Numbered from the stretch's first letter, positions 44,201-54,352 are shown. The stretch: DNA of 64,000 bases from Megamonas hypermegale (GCF_900187035.1 NZ_LT906446.1:2166343-2230342); one strand, 5' to 3'. Numbers and translations: made by a program. Notes: generated by a model not told the origin, from the sequence alone.

Positions 44201-45856
44201 ATGGCGTCAAATTTTATTTATAATGCTATTGATGAAGATTTAAAAGAAGGAAAATATACAGAAGGTGTACACACTCGTTTCCCTCCAGAACCAAATGGCT
44301 ATTTACATATCGGTCATGCAAAATCTATTTGCCTGAATTTCGGTATAGCAAGAGATTATAATGGAATGTGCAATCTTCGTTTTGATGATACAAATCCAAC
44401 AAAAGAAGATGTAGAATACGTTGACTCTATTCAAGAAGATGTAAAATGGCTTGGTTTTACATGGAAGGACCGCAAATTTTACGCTTCCGATTACTTTGAA
44501 AAATTATATGGATACGCTATAAAACTTATCGAAGCTGGTAAAGCTTATGTTGATGATTTAACAGCAGAACAAATTCGCGAATACCGCGGTACTTTGACTG
44601 AACCAGGCAAAGAAAGCCCATGGAGAAATCGTTCTGTAGAAGAAAATCTCGATTTATTCACACGTATGAAAAACGGTGAATTTGCTGATGGTGAGAAAGT
44701 ATTGCGTGCTAAAATTGACATGGCTTCACCTAATATAACTATGCGTGACCCAGTTATTTATCGTATTGCACATATAAAACATCATCGCACTGGTGATGCT
44801 TGGTGCATATATCCAATGTATGACTTTGCTCATCCATTATCTGATGCTATTGAAGGTATCACTCATTCTATCTGTACTTTGGAATTTGAAGAACATCGTC
44901 CATTATACGATTGGCTTTTAGAAAACTTAGGTTTTGATAAAAACACTCGTCCACGCCAGATTGAATTTGCACGCCTTAACATCACTAAAATGGTAATGAG
45001 TAAACGTAAATTGCGTCAATTAGTTGAAGGCGGTTATGTAAGTGGTTGGGATGACCCACGTATGCCTACTATTTCTGGTTTACGTCGCCGTGGTTATACT
45101 GCTGCTGCTATTCGCGATTTTTGCGACCGCATCGGCGTAGCTAAAGCTAATAGCTTAGTAGATGTAGCAATGTTGGAACACTGTGTACGCGAAGACTTAA
45201 ATGCACATGCACAGCGTTTAATGGCAGTGCTCGACCCAATTAAAGTAATCATCACTAATTATCCAGAAGATAAAATGGAAATGATGGCATGCGAAAACTT
45301 GCCAACAGGTGATGACAAACATTATATGCCATTTAGCCGTGAAATCTACATTGAACGCGAAGACTTCATGGAAGATGCTCCAAAAAAATTCTTCCGCTTA
45401 AAACCAGAAGGTGAAGTTCGCTTGAAAAATGCCTATATCATCAAATGCGAAGAAGTCATCAAAGATGAAAATGGCAATATTGTAGAATTACATTGTACTT
45501 ATGATCCAGATTCTAAATCAGGCGGCAAAACAGCTGGCAGAAAAATTAAAGGTACAATCCATTGGGTAAATGCTAAGACAGCACTTGATGCACAGGTGAG
45601 ATTATACGATTATTTATTAAAAGATGAAGAAGGAGCAGTAAATGGCGATTTCATCGCTTCACTCAATCCTGATTCTCTCGTAGTACTCAATAATTGCAAA
45701 GTAGAACCTAGTGCAAAATGGGCAGCACCTGGAACTAAATTCCAATTTTTGCGCCAAGGCTATTTCTGTGTAGATAAAGACAGCACTATGGATAATCTCG
45801 TATTTAATAGAGTTGTTGGTTTGCGTGATACATGGGCTAAAGTAGCAAAAAAATAA
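44201..45856 (+). CDS. glnS: Glutaminyl-tRNA synthetase
   Basis: 551 residues of class I type. '[17 protein letters not shown]' holds HIGH at 36-39, and 'MVMSKRKL' is the KMSKS loop. '[17 protein letters not shown]' and a C-terminal anticodon-binding beta-barrel pair complete GlnRS; '[14 protein letters not shown]' distinguishes it from GluRS. AAAGGAGAT precedes the ATG. Many Firmicutes lack GlnRS and use GatCAB amidation, so its presence is informative. Confidence 0.96.
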   Translation: MASNFIYNAIDEDLKEGKYTEGVHTRFPPEPNGYLHIGHAKSICLNFGIARDYNGMCNLRFDDTNPTKEDVEYVDSIQEDVKWLGFTWKDRKFYASDYFEKLYGYAIKLIEAGKAYVDDLTAEQIREYRGTLTEPGKESPWRNRSVEENLDLFTRMKNGEFADGEKVLRAKIDMASPNITMRDPVIYRIAHIKHHRTGDAWCIYPMYDFAHPLSDAIEGITHSICTLEFEEHRPLYDWLLENLGFDKNTRPRQIEFARLNITKMVMSKRKLRQLVEGGYVSGWDDPRMPTISGLRRRGYTAAAIRDFCDRIGVAKANSLVDVAMLEHCVREDLNAHAQRLMAVLDPIKVIITNYPEDKMEMMACENLPTGDDKHYMPFSREIYIEREDFMEDAPKKFFRLKPEGEVRLKNAYIIKCEEVIKDENGNIVELHCTYDPDSKSGGKTAGRKIKGTIHWVNAKTALDAQVRLYDYLLKDEEGAVNGDFIASLNPDSLVVLNNCKVEPSAKWAAPGTKFQFLRQGYFCVDKDSTMDNLVFNRVVGLRDTWAKVAKK

Positions 45857-45900
45857 AATATAAAGTAGAATTTTATTTTAGCTAAAATAAATAAAAAATA

Positions 45901-45936
45901 AAGGGGTATAGCTTTTTGCTATACCCCTTAGTTTTT
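45901..45936. terminator. Bidirectional terminator between glnS and putP
   Basis: AAGGGGTATAGC/GCTATACCCCTT arms, TTTTT loop, followed by AGTTTTT; the minus strand is also T-rich after the stem. Confidence 0.85.
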
Positions 45937-45942
45937 AATTTA

Positions 45943-47448
45943 TTAAATATCACTGTGTTTTACGGAGTCAAAAGTATCAGTGATTTCTTTAGATGGTTCT
46001 TTATCAAGTTTACTAGCTATGACAATAGCGATTGAAGAAAGAATAAATCCTGGTACGATTTCATATAATTTTAAAATTGGATAAACATTGGCGATATCAA
46101 GTCCAGTTATTTGTTTCCAAATTAAAACGGTTACACCCCCGACAATCATACCTGCTAAAATACCATTTCTTGTAGTGCGACGCCAAAACAGTGAGAATAA
46201 AAGTGCAGGACCAAAAGTGGAACCAAAACCAGCCCAAGCGTACGCTACGATATTTAAGATAGAGTTATTCGGGTCAAGTCCTAATGCAACGGCGATGAGT
46301 GCGATACCCACTACAGAAAGACGTGTAACGAGCACGAGTTCATGTGGCTTTATATCTTTATGAATGAATTGTTTATATAAATCTTGAGCTACAGCGGAAG
46401 CACCTACAAGTAACTGAGAAGAAGCTGTACTCATGATAGCAGCAAGTACGGCAGAAAGGACGATACCTGCCCAGAAAGGACTGAATAATTGATTAGTCAT
46501 CACTAAAAATACAGTTTCTGAATTTGTACCAGTGAGTGGTGTAGTTAAGTATACACTGCCGACCATGCCGACGAGTACAGCACAAGCAAGTGATATAACA
46601 ACCCAAGTCATGGCAATATGAGTAGCCTTTTTCAATTCGTTAGAAGTATTTATTGCCATAAAACGAACGAGAATGTGCGGTTGTCCAAAATAGCCAAGTC
46701 CCCAAGCTAAAAGAGAAATTAGTTCTAATCCTGTGATAAAATTTCCATCTGGTTTTAAAAATGGATTGAAGAAATCTGGATGAGCGATGGAGATAGCTGT
46801 ATATGTTTCAGAAAAACCCCCTAAAAGAAAAGCTGCTGAAATAGGTACGATTAAGATGGCAAAAAACATCATTACGCCTTGAATAAAATCTGTCCAGCAA
46901 ACGGCGAGGAAACCGCCAACAAATGTATAAAAGACGATAACGAAAGCACCGAGGCACAGTGCATACTCATATGGAATGTCAAAAATGGTGTTAAATAATT
47001 TACCACCAGCGACAAAACCTGATGAAGTGTAAATAATAAAGAAAATTAAAATAAAGATAGCCATTACAATGCGAATTAATGGGCTTTTGTCATAATAGCG
47101 ATTTTGTAAAAAGTCAGGTAATGTCAAAGAATTATTGGCAAGTTCTGTATACTTACGCAGACGGCGAGCGATAAACTGCCAGTTAGCCCATGTACCGATT
47201 GCCAAACCTACAGCAATCCAGCCAGCATTAAGTCCAGCAAGATAAGCAAATCCAGGCAGGCCCATGAGCATCCAACCACTCATATCTGAAGCTTCTGCAC
47301 TCATGGAGGTTACCCAAGCTCCAAGTTTACGGCCGCCTAAGATATAATCTGACATATTATGAGTACGATAGTAAAAATAAACGCCGATTGCCATCATGAA
47401 TAATAAGTATAATAGAAAAGCGATGATGATAGCTATATTATCCGACAT
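45943..47448 (-). CDS. putP: Sodium/proline symporter
   Basis: 501 residues from ATG 47448 behind TAGGAGGAG; the frame continues 64 codons upstream but that stretch is A+T-rich and non-homologous. 'YILGGRKLGAWVTSMSAEASDMSGWMLMGLPG' contains 'SAEASDMSGW', the PutP Na+/proline signature in helix 2. 'AIMSTASSQLLVGASAVAQDLYK' marks the helix 8-9 Na+ site. About 13 hydrophobic segments. It imports proline with Na+. Confidence 0.93.
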   Translation of the reverse strand: MSDNIAIIIAFLLYLLFMMAIGVYFYYRTHNMSDYILGGRKLGAWVTSMSAEASDMSGWMLMGLPGFAYLAGLNAGWIAVGLAIGTWANWQFIARRLRKYTELANNSLTLPDFLQNRYYDKSPLIRIVMAIFILIFFIIYTSSGFVAGGKLFNTIFDIPYEYALCLGAFVIVFYTFVGGFLAVCWTDFIQGVMMFFAILIVPISAAFLLGGFSETYTAISIAHPDFFNPFLKPDGNFITGLELISLLAWGLGYFGQPHILVRFMAINTSNELKKATHIAMTWVVISLACAVLVGMVGSVYLTTPLTGTNSETVFLVMTNQLFSPFWAGIVLSAVLAAIMSTASSQLLVGASAVAQDLYKQFIHKDIKPHELVLVTRLSVVGIALIAVALGLDPNNSILNIVAYAWAGFGSTFGPALLFSLFWRRTTRNGILAGMIVGGVTVLIWKQITGLDIANVYPILKLYEIVPGFILSSIAIVIASKLDKEPSKEITDTFDSVKHSDI

Positions 47449-47667
47449 AAAACTCCTCCTATAAATAAAATTAATTATGTTGATACGTAAATAATATTTT
47501 AACATGATAAAGCCATAATGTACATATGTTAATTTGTAAAATATTAAATGTAAAACCCGCATAAAATAAAGTTTTATAATACAAGAAAAGAAGAAGAAGT
47601 TTACATGTATACAAAAAACTTTTTGATTTATTATTGACAAATAAAATGTCTAATCATATAATATAAA

Positions 47668-47837
47668 ACATCAGCAGGGCTGAACAGATACCTGGTGATA
47701 AAAAAATAGAACGATGCAGAATAAGACAAAGGCGTCTTGTTAAAGGGTATACAAGGATGTGTATCTTTTGACAAGGCGTTTTTTTGTTATCATTATACTT
47801 ATTTATCCTTATTCTGCAAGAAGAAAGGGTGTATTTT
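47668..47837 (+). promoter_or_regulatory. amtB leader with intrinsic terminator and enclosing stem
   Basis: A 21-bp hairpin, 47733-47753 with 47758-47778, has only G.U wobbles and no mismatches, a loop AGGA, and a following run of seven T: a strong terminator inside the leader. TGCAGAATAAG 47715-47725 is perfectly complementary to CTTATTCTGCA 47808-47818, just before the ribosome binding site. An upstream stem ATCAGCAGG/CCTGGTGAT (about 47669-47698) has one mismatch. The layout suits antitermination control. The stretch 47449-47667 holds A+T-rich putP upstream sequence and nothing else I can name. Confidence 0.6.
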
Positions 47838-49229
47838 ATGAAAAAGCTATGGTCTATTTTAACCATGAGCGCTATGTGTTTGGCTTTAACAGCATCTATT
47901 GCTTTTGCAGCCGATGATGCGGCGGGGGCAATTGATACTGGCGATACAGCTTGGGTATTAATCAGTGCAGCGCTCGTATTTTTAATGACTCCAGGTCTTG
48001 CATTTTTCTATGGCGGGATGGTAAGAAGTAAAAATGTGCTCAGTACAATAATGCACAGTTTCTTCATTGTTGCGATGATTTCTGTAGAATGGGTCATCTT
48101 AGGTTATGCCATGACATTTGGCAGTGATATCGGTGGTTTCATCGGTAGTCTTGATAAAATTGGTCTTGCAGGTGTAGGACTTCAAGTAATGGAAGGCGGT
48201 ACAATTCCTGAACTTGCTTTCGTTGCTTTCCAGTGCATGTTCGCTGTAATTACTCCAGCACTTATCACAGGTGCATTTGCTGAACGTATTAAATTCGGCG
48301 CATTTGTTTTATTCATATTATTATGGGCAATCTTCATTTACAACCCAATGGCTCACTGGGTATGGGGCGGCGGCTTCTTAGCTGAACTCGGTGCTCTCGA
48401 CTTCGCTGGTGGTCTTGTAATTCATATTCTTTCTGGTGTTTCTGGTTTAACAATTTGTATTTTACTTGGCAAAAGACGTGGCTATGGCAAAGTTCCAATG
48501 CTTCCACATCATTTACCAATGACTGTTTTAGGTGCCGCACTCTTATGGTTCGGCTGGTTCGGTTTCAATGCTGGTTCTGCTCTCGGTGCTAATGGTCTTG
48601 CTGCTAACGCTTTCGTTACAACTCAGGCAGCAGCTGCTATGGCAACAGTATCTTGGGTAGTATGTGAATGGTTACATCATGGCAAACCTACCATCTTAGG
48701 TGCTGCTTCTGGTTGTGTTGCAGGTCTTGTTGCTATCACTCCTGCAGCAGGTTTCGTTGCTCCAATGCCAGCTGTAATCATCGGTTTAGTTGGTGGTATT
48801 GTCTGCTACTTCGCTGTAGCTGTTGTTAAAGCTAAATTCGGTTATGATGATTCTTTAGATGCTTTCGGTGTACATGGTATCGGTGGTACTTGGGGTGCTA
48901 TTGCTACTGGTTTATGGTGCTCTACAGATATCAACCCAGCAGGTGCTGATGGTTTATTCTATGGCAGTGCCGATACACTCATTGCGCAACTCATTTCTAT
49001 TGTAGTAGCATATGCTTTGGCAATTGTTGGTACTTATATCTTATTTAAAATCGTTAACACTATCACTAAAATGCGTGCTGATGAAAATGAAGAAATCACA
49101 GGCATGGATATTGGTGAACATGGTGAACGTGCATACAATCAGTCTCTTGTAACTGCAGACTCCATGCTCACAGCAACAGTAGAATCTTTTGCTACTGCTA
49201 AAGAAATGAAACCTGTTAATGCAAAATAA
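47838..49229 (+). CDS. amtB: Ammonium transporter
   Basis: 463 residues from ATG 47838 with AAAGGGTG; the longer frame lies in the terminator. A cleavable-looking N-terminal signal ('LTMSAMCLALTASIAFAADD') precedes 11 hydrophobic segments. 'DTAWVLISAALVFLMTPGLAFFYGG' region (written here as 'FLMTPGLAFFYGGM') and 'GALDFAGGLVIHILSG' with the pore histidines, and 'DDSLDAFGVHGIGGTWGA' are diagnostic. It conducts ammonia/ammonium and is gated by the PII protein encoded next. Confidence 0.95.
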   Translation: MKKLWSILTMSAMCLALTASIAFAADDAAGAIDTGDTAWVLISAALVFLMTPGLAFFYGGMVRSKNVLSTIMHSFFIVAMISVEWVILGYAMTFGSDIGGFIGSLDKIGLAGVGLQVMEGGTIPELAFVAFQCMFAVITPALITGAFAERIKFGAFVLFILLWAIFIYNPMAHWVWGGGFLAELGALDFAGGLVIHILSGVSGLTICILLGKRRGYGKVPMLPHHLPMTVLGAALLWFGWFGFNAGSALGANGLAANAFVTTQAAAAMATVSWVVCEWLHHGKPTILGAASGCVAGLVAITPAAGFVAPMPAVIIGLVGGIVCYFAVAVVKAKFGYDDSLDAFGVHGIGGTWGAIATGLWCSTDINPAGADGLFYGSADTLIAQLISIVVAYALAIVGTYILFKIVNTITKMRADENEEITGMDIGEHGERAYNQSLVTADSMLTATVESFATAKEMKPVNAK

Positions 49230-49279
49230 AAATAGTTGTGCTAAGATTGAAATAGCAAGATATGAAAGGAGCATTAACA

Positions 49280-49642
49280 ATGCGTAAAATCACGAAAGTT
49301 GAAATTATAACTCGTGCCAGCAAATTGGAAGATTTGAAAGAGGCATTAAATGCTATAGGTGTACAAGGTATGACTGTAAGTCAGGTATATGGTTGCGGTC
49401 TTCAAAAAGGTCAGACAGAAGTATATCGTGGTCGTCAATATGCTGTAAATCTTGTACCAAAAGTAAAAATTGAAACAGTAATCTGTGAAGTTCCTGTAGA
49501 AAAAGTTTTAGAAACTGCTCGCAAAGCTTTACAGACTGGACATATTGGTGATGGTAAAATCTTCGTTTACGATGTAGAAAACGCTATGCGTATTCGTACT
49601 GGTACTATGGGAGATAAAGCTATCACAGATGATGAAGCTTAA
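49280..49642 (+). CDS. glnK: Nitrogen regulatory PII protein
   Basis: 120 residues from ATG 49280, 7 nt after AAAGGAGC. The T-loop 'EVYRGRQYAVNLVPKVKIE' keeps the tyrosine equivalent to E. coli Y51 as Y54. The B-loop 'ALQTGHIGDGKIFVYDVE' binds ATP/ADP and 2-oxoglutarate. The N-terminus is three residues longer than E. coli GlnB. Location behind amtB points to GlnK, which plugs AmtB when nitrogen is plentiful. Confidence 0.95.
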   Translation: MRKITKVEIITRASKLEDLKEALNAIGVQGMTVSQVYGCGLQKGQTEVYRGRQYAVNLVPKVKIETVICEVPVEKVLETARKALQTGHIGDGKIFVYDVENAMRIRTGTMGDKAITDDEA

Positions 49643-49696
49643 GAAAGTATGATGTAATTTTCCTCACTTCCCCTGAGAAAATTATCATTATAAACA

Positions 49697-49743
49697 AAAA
49701 GGTTATCTTATTTATTTTATAAGTAAGATAACCTTCTTTTTTC
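49697..49743 (+). terminator. Terminator after glnK
   Basis: AAGGTTATCTTA/TAAGATAACCTT arms with a loop of about 13 nt, then CTTTTTTT. Confidence 0.85.
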
Positions 49744-49915
49744 GCTGTTTTCTTTGCATGAGATAAAAAGCATTGATATAATAATAAGTATATAATATAC
49801 ATTGTGCTGGTAAAATTTTTTGTCTAAGTTTTGTATAGTGATTTACATATATTTTATGTTATTATACTGTTTTAGAAGTTACTAGTACAAAAAAATAGAT
49901 ACAGGGGTGAAGATA

Positions 49916-51361
49916 ATGACAGATAAAGAAATTATGGATGGTGTATTAGCTGAATTTGCTAATATGGCAGCTATTCCTCGTCCGTCTAATTGTGAACGAC
50001 AAATAAGCAACTTTTTAAAAGAAAGAGCTTTATCTTTCGGTTGTGATGTCATTCAAGATGAAAAGCATAATTTAATCATTGACAAACAGGCAGCACCAGG
50101 ATGTGAAAATTGGCCACGCGTAATACTCCAAGCACATATGGATATGGTTTGCGTTGCTAAAGAAGGTGTTGTTTATAATCCTGTAACCAGCCCTATTAAA
50201 ATCATCAATGACGGAGAATATTTGCGTGCTGATGGAACTAGCCTCGGCGCTGATGATGGTATCGGCGTTTCAGCTATCATGTATTTACTTCAGCAGGATT
50301 TTCAACATGGACCAATTCGCGCTATCTTTACAGTAGATGAAGAACAAGGTATGAGTGGCGCTAAAGAACTTGATAATAAATACCTTTTAGATGCAAAATA
50401 TTTGATTAATTGCGACTCCGAAGATTTTGATATCTTGACAATCTCCAGTGCAGGCAGTGTCAATATTGATGCAGAACGCCGCGTTACATGGCATAAACCA
50501 GAATATCGCTTTGCATATGAATTTACCATTAAAGATTTGCATGGTGGTCATTCCGGTGAAGCTATCAACTGCGGTTATGCTAATGCCGTAAAAATTGCAG
50601 CTCAAGCTATAACTTTTATCGGCAGAAAGACAGAAATCGAATTGGCAAGCTTTAACAGTTATAAAGCAAGAAATGTAATTCCTTCAGAAGCCACTTTCGT
50701 ATTCACTACACCACTTTCTGATGTAAAAGTATTCAATGTAGTAGTTTCTAAGATAAATAAATATTTAACTGAAGCTTATGGTCATACAGAAAAGAACTTT
50801 AAAGTAATTTGCAAACCATGTGAATTACCAGAAAAAGTAATGTCTGATGAAGATATGCGCAGTATTGTAGACTTTATCAATTTGAGCATGACAGGCGTGC
50901 TTAAAATGTCTACAGTAGAAAAAGATTTAGTAGAACTTTCCGCTAATATCGGTCCTGTTGTAACACGTGAAAACCATGTTATTATTTACTGCTTCCCACG
51001 TAGCTCTGTTGATATCTTAGTAGAAGAAATCACTAGCCTTTATAAACAGCTTGGCAAACGTTGTGGTGTTCGCGTTGTTTCTGCTGAACCTGCTCCAGGT
51101 TGGCCAGTAAATCCAGATAGTAAACTCAAAGATATTGCACTTGAAACCTTCAAAGAACAAAATGGTTACGATATGCAGGCAAAATCAATGCATGCAGGAC
51201 TTGAATGCAGTTATTTCTACGCTAAAAATCCGCATTTAGATATGGTTTCCATTGGACCTAACAATATCGATATTCACAGTCCTAATGAACGCTTAGAACT
51301 CAAGACATTAGTTCCGCATGTAAAACTCATACAGGGTATGATAGAAAAATTAGATAAATAA
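49916..51361 (+). CDS. pepD: Aminoacyl-histidine dipeptidase (Xaa-His dipeptidase, M20)
   Basis: 481 residues from ATG 49916, after AGGGGTG; the in-frame GTG at 49907 lies within that site. Metal residues appear in 'VILQAHMDMVCV' (His), 'GTSLGADDGIGVSA' (bridging Asp), 'FTVDEEQGMSGA' (catalytic Glu pair) and 'HAGLECSYF'. 'FTIKDLHGGHSGEAIN' marks the lid domain. It hydrolyses dipeptides such as carnosine in the cytosol. Length is normal for PepD (about 485). Confidence 0.92.
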   Translation: MTDKEIMDGVLAEFANMAAIPRPSNCERQISNFLKERALSFGCDVIQDEKHNLIIDKQAAPGCENWPRVILQAHMDMVCVAKEGVVYNPVTSPIKIINDGEYLRADGTSLGADDGIGVSAIMYLLQQDFQHGPIRAIFTVDEEQGMSGAKELDNKYLLDAKYLINCDSEDFDILTISSAGSVNIDAERRVTWHKPEYRFAYEFTIKDLHGGHSGEAINCGYANAVKIAAQAITFIGRKTEIELASFNSYKARNVIPSEATFVFTTPLSDVKVFNVVVSKINKYLTEAYGHTEKNFKVICKPCELPEKVMSDEDMRSIVDFINLSMTGVLKMSTVEKDLVELSANIGPVVTRENHVIIYCFPRSSVDILVEEITSLYKQLGKRCGVRVVSAEPAPGWPVNPDSKLKDIALETFKEQNGYDMQAKSMHAGLECSYFYAKNPHLDMVSIGPNNIDIHSPNERLELKTLVPHVKLIQGMIEKLDK

Positions 51362-51366
51362 AGCAA

Positions 51367-51399
51367 AAAAGGCACTTGGCCAAATCCAAGTGCCTTTTC
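51367..51399 (+). terminator. Terminator after pepD
   Basis: AAAAGGCACTTGG/CCAAGTGCCTTTT arms around a short loop. Confidence 0.85.
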
Positions 51400-51473
51400 T
51401 TATGTAATATGATTAATTTGACAATAGTAACAAGGTATATTATTATTTTTTTACAATAAAGGAGTGTATGTAG

Positions 51474-52529
51474 ATGAACAAAAATATAAGTTTTTTACAA
51501 GTTTTTGGTATATTATTAGTAGTGTTGGGTCATTCGGGAGAAATACCTTTTTTTGGGAAATGGATATATAGTTTTCATATGCCATTATTTATATTTATTT
51601 CTGGATTTTTATTTTATTTAACGACAAAAGATATATACAATTTAAATTTGTACAGATTTATAAAGAAAAAATTTATACGATTAATATTGCCATATATAAT
51701 AATATCTTCAATAGCTTATTTACCAAAAGTATTTTTAAGTAAATTTGCACAAAGAGGTATAGACTTATCTATGGATTCATATTTGCATAGCTTTTTATAT
51801 CCATGGGATAATGTAATTAGATTTTTTTGGTTTTTACCGACTTTATTTTTTATAATGATTATTGTAGTTATATTATTAAAGGTAACAAAAAATAGATTAC
51901 ATATAGTATTTTATTTTTCAGTGATATTGTCTTTTATAATTTTAAATTTTATTGATATAAAAATTTTAAATATAAATGGAATATTTAATTATATGTTATT
52001 TTTTAGCTTAGGAATGATGTATTGTAAGTATAAGGAAAAAGTAAATAAAATATTAGAAAAAAATATTGGTAAAATATTTATTGTAGTTTTTGTTTTATTA
52101 TTAATAAATGCAACAACTAATATATTTAATGGTATAAATGTAACTGGTGTTGAAACAGGTAAGATGACGGATATAGTTACTAGTATTGAATTTATAAAAT
52201 ATAAATTATTTTATGTAGGTATAGCTATAAGTGGGATAATATTATCAATAATATTATCGAAGTTATATTGTAAATATAATCTTACTTTTTTAGAACATTT
52301 AGATGGAAAGACATTTACCATATATTTATTATCTTGGTTTTCACAAGTCTTTGTTAGAATAATTGGATACCAAATATTGAAATTGTCTATGATATATGTA
52401 GTTCCTATATCTTTTATATTAGGAGTATATATACCAGTTATAATAAATATATATGTAAAATATTTTATTTTAAGATATAATAAATTTAGATTTTTATCGA
52501 TCATACTTGGAGTAAATTTAAAAAGGTAA
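51474..52529 (+). CDS. Acyltransferase 3 family membrane protein
   Basis: 351 residues with about ten hydrophobic helices. The N-terminal 'FGILLVVLGHSGEIP' carries the conserved His of the acyltransferase 3 (OafA/NodX) family, and 'FHMPLFIFISGFLFY' follows as usual. These enzymes add acetyl or other acyl groups to surface sugars. The gene is much richer in A+T than pepD and nhaC on either side and uses mostly A/T-ending codons, a sign of recent transfer. GGAGTG precedes the ATG. It may modify the polysaccharide made by the cluster at 54-64 kb. Confidence 0.85.
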   Translation: MNKNISFLQVFGILLVVLGHSGEIPFFGKWIYSFHMPLFIFISGFLFYLTTKDIYNLNLYRFIKKKFIRLILPYIIISSIAYLPKVFLSKFAQRGIDLSMDSYLHSFLYPWDNVIRFFWFLPTLFFIMIIVVILLKVTKNRLHIVFYFSVILSFIILNFIDIKILNINGIFNYMLFFSLGMMYCKYKEKVNKILEKNIGKIFIVVFVLLLINATTNIFNGINVTGVETGKMTDIVTSIEFIKYKLFYVGIAISGIILSIILSKLYCKYNLTFLEHLDGKTFTIYLLSWFSQVFVRIIGYQILKLSMIYVVPISFILGVYIPVIINIYVKYFILRYNKFRFLSIILGVNLKR

Positions 52530-52586
52530 CTTATAAGAAATATATATTATTATTGAATTGTGTTTTCTCAAATAGTATATAGGTGA

Positions 52587-52592
52587 TATAAT
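52587..52592 (+). promoter_or_regulatory. Extended -10 promoter element for nhaC
   Basis: TGATATAAT gives a perfect TATAAT with a TGN extension, 42 nt before the ATG. No clear -35 box. Confidence 0.4.
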
Positions 52593-52634
52593 ATACGTGT
52601 TATTTTTTCGATAAAAAAGAAAGGATGGAAAATA

Positions 52635-54122
52635 ATGGTTGAATCAGCATGGTCGCTATTGCCTCCTATAATCACAATAGTGTTGGCATTGGCGACAAAA
52701 GAAGTATACATGTCGTTGATTGTGGGTATCTTTGTAGGGGCTTTAATGTTCACAGGCTTTAATATATTAGCTGCTATTGATGCATTCTTTGCAATTATGT
52801 CTGATAAAGTTGGCGGAAATGTATATATTTTGGTATTTTTGGTCTTATTGGGTATTATCGTAGCAGCAATTGCTCGCTCTGGTGCTTCTCGTGCCTATGG
52901 AGAATGGGCAGCACGTGTAATTAAAGGAAAACGCAGTTCCTTGCTTGTTACATCTATTTTAGGTGTAGTTATCTTCATCGATGACTATTTTAACTGTTTG
53001 ACTGTAGGTACAGTTATGCGCCCTGTTACAGATAAATTCAATGTAACACGTGCAAAACTCGCTTATATCATCGATGCTACAGCAGCACCTATCTGTATTA
53101 TTGCTCCAGTATCCAGCTGGGCAGCAGCAGTCAGCTCTTCACTTCCGGAAGACAGTGCAATTGATGGTTTTTCTTTATTCTTGCAGACAATTCCATTTAA
53201 TATGTATGCATGGTTTACTATCATCTTCATGTTGTTCTTGATTTGGACTGGCAAAGATTTTGCAGCAATGAAAACTTTGGAACAAAAGAGCAATGGTAAA
53301 TTAATTATTCCTGAAGAATATAAAGATGAACAAATGGAAGTAGTAGGTAATGGTAAAATCTTAGATTTATTATTACCGCTCATTGTTTTAATTGGTGGCT
53401 GTATCTTCGGTATGCTTTATACTGGCGGTATTTTAGAAGGTACTAGCGTATCTGATGCATTTGCTAATTGTGAATCTGCTAGAGGTTTAGTTATCGGCTC
53501 ATTCATCGCTTTAGTATTCACCTTCGTACTTTACGTACCACGTGGCGTGCTTCGTTTTGGTAAATTCTGCGAATGTTTTAACCAAGGCTTTAGAGCTATG
53601 ACACCAGCTATCTTTATCTTATGTCTTGCTTGGAGCTTATCCGGTGTTTGCGGTGAAGATTACTTGAATATCGGTGGTTATGTTGGCGGTATCGTATCCA
53701 ACAATGCTACTGTAGGCATGTTCATGCCAGCATTATTCTTCCTCGTAGCTATCGGTCTTGCATTTGCGACTGGTACATCTTGGGGTACTTTTGGTATCTT
53801 AATTCCGATTGCACTCGCTGTAGTATCTTCTGATGCTCATCTTTTAGTTGTTACAGTAGCAGCTGTATTAGCTGGTGCTGTAGGCGGTGACCATGTATCA
53901 CCAATATCGGATACAACTATTTTGGCATCTGCTGGTGCTCAGTGTAGCCATATTGACCATGTAAGTACACAGGTTCCATATGTAATCGTAGTAGCTACAT
54001 GTGCATTTATTGGCTATTTAGCAGCAGGTATTGCAGGCAGTGGCACAATAGGCGTTATTGTAGGATTTGTAGTTCTTGTATGTGTTATGGCTTATATCTA
54101 TAAATTTTTAATGAAGAATTAA
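52635..54122 (+). CDS. NhaC-family Na+/H+ antiporter
   Basis: 495 residues with about 12 hydrophobic segments of the NhaC (PF03553) family. 'VVIFIDDYFNCLTVGTVMRPVTD' region (short form 'FIDDYFNCLTVG') and 'GGDHVSPISDTTILASAGA' are the paired core motifs with acidic residues in the membrane. Members exchange Na+ for H+ or amino-acid-like substrates (for example malate/lactate in MleN). AAAGGATGG precedes the ATG. Followed by a strong terminator. Confidence 0.88.
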   Translation: MVESAWSLLPPIITIVLALATKEVYMSLIVGIFVGALMFTGFNILAAIDAFFAIMSDKVGGNVYILVFLVLLGIIVAAIARSGASRAYGEWAARVIKGKRSSLLVTSILGVVIFIDDYFNCLTVGTVMRPVTDKFNVTRAKLAYIIDATAAPICIIAPVSSWAAAVSSSLPEDSAIDGFSLFLQTIPFNMYAWFTIIFMLFLIWTGKDFAAMKTLEQKSNGKLIIPEEYKDEQMEVVGNGKILDLLLPLIVLIGGCIFGMLYTGGILEGTSVSDAFANCESARGLVIGSFIALVFTFVLYVPRGVLRFGKFCECFNQGFRAMTPAIFILCLAWSLSGVCGEDYLNIGGYVGGIVSNNATVGMFMPALFFLVAIGLAFATGTSWGTFGILIPIALAVVSSDAHLLVVTVAAVLAGAVGGDHVSPISDTTILASAGAQCSHIDHVSTQVPYVIVVATCAFIGYLAAGIAGSGTIGVIVGFVVLVCVMAYIYKFLMKN

Positions 54123-54132
54123 ATAATATTTA

Positions 54133-54176
54133 AAAATAAATGTTAGGATAAAATTTTATTCTAGCATTTATTTTTT
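54133..54176 (+). terminator. Terminator after nhaC
   Basis: An approximately 19-bp stem: AATAAATGTTAGGATAAAA pairs with TTTTATTCTAGCATTTATT, using a few G.U pairs, followed by TTTT. Confidence 0.8.
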
Positions 54177-54269
54177 ATAAGGATGTTTTAAGAAATTTTG
54201 TATTAATGCATATATTGATACATATAGTATTGGTTGTACTAGTTAATTAAAAGCCTATTAATTAAAAGC

Positions 54270-54298
54270 TTGACGCATTTTAGCTATATGTATAAAAT
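54270..54298 (+). promoter_or_regulatory. Promoter of the polysaccharide operon
   Basis: TTGACG, 17 nt, TAAAAT, about 55 nt upstream of the first gene. No other plausible promoter is seen before the next genes, which follow closely. Confidence 0.6.
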
Positions 54299-54352
54299 AG
54301 AATTTAATGAAAAAGGAAAAATAATACATAGAAATAAATTTGGAGGAATTTT

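Noticed and set aside
47640..47837. Glutamine (glnA) riboswitch or ANTAR double hairpin before amtB
   Set aside because: The expected core strings and AxxGxx hexaloops could not be placed convincingly; kept as an unassigned leader.
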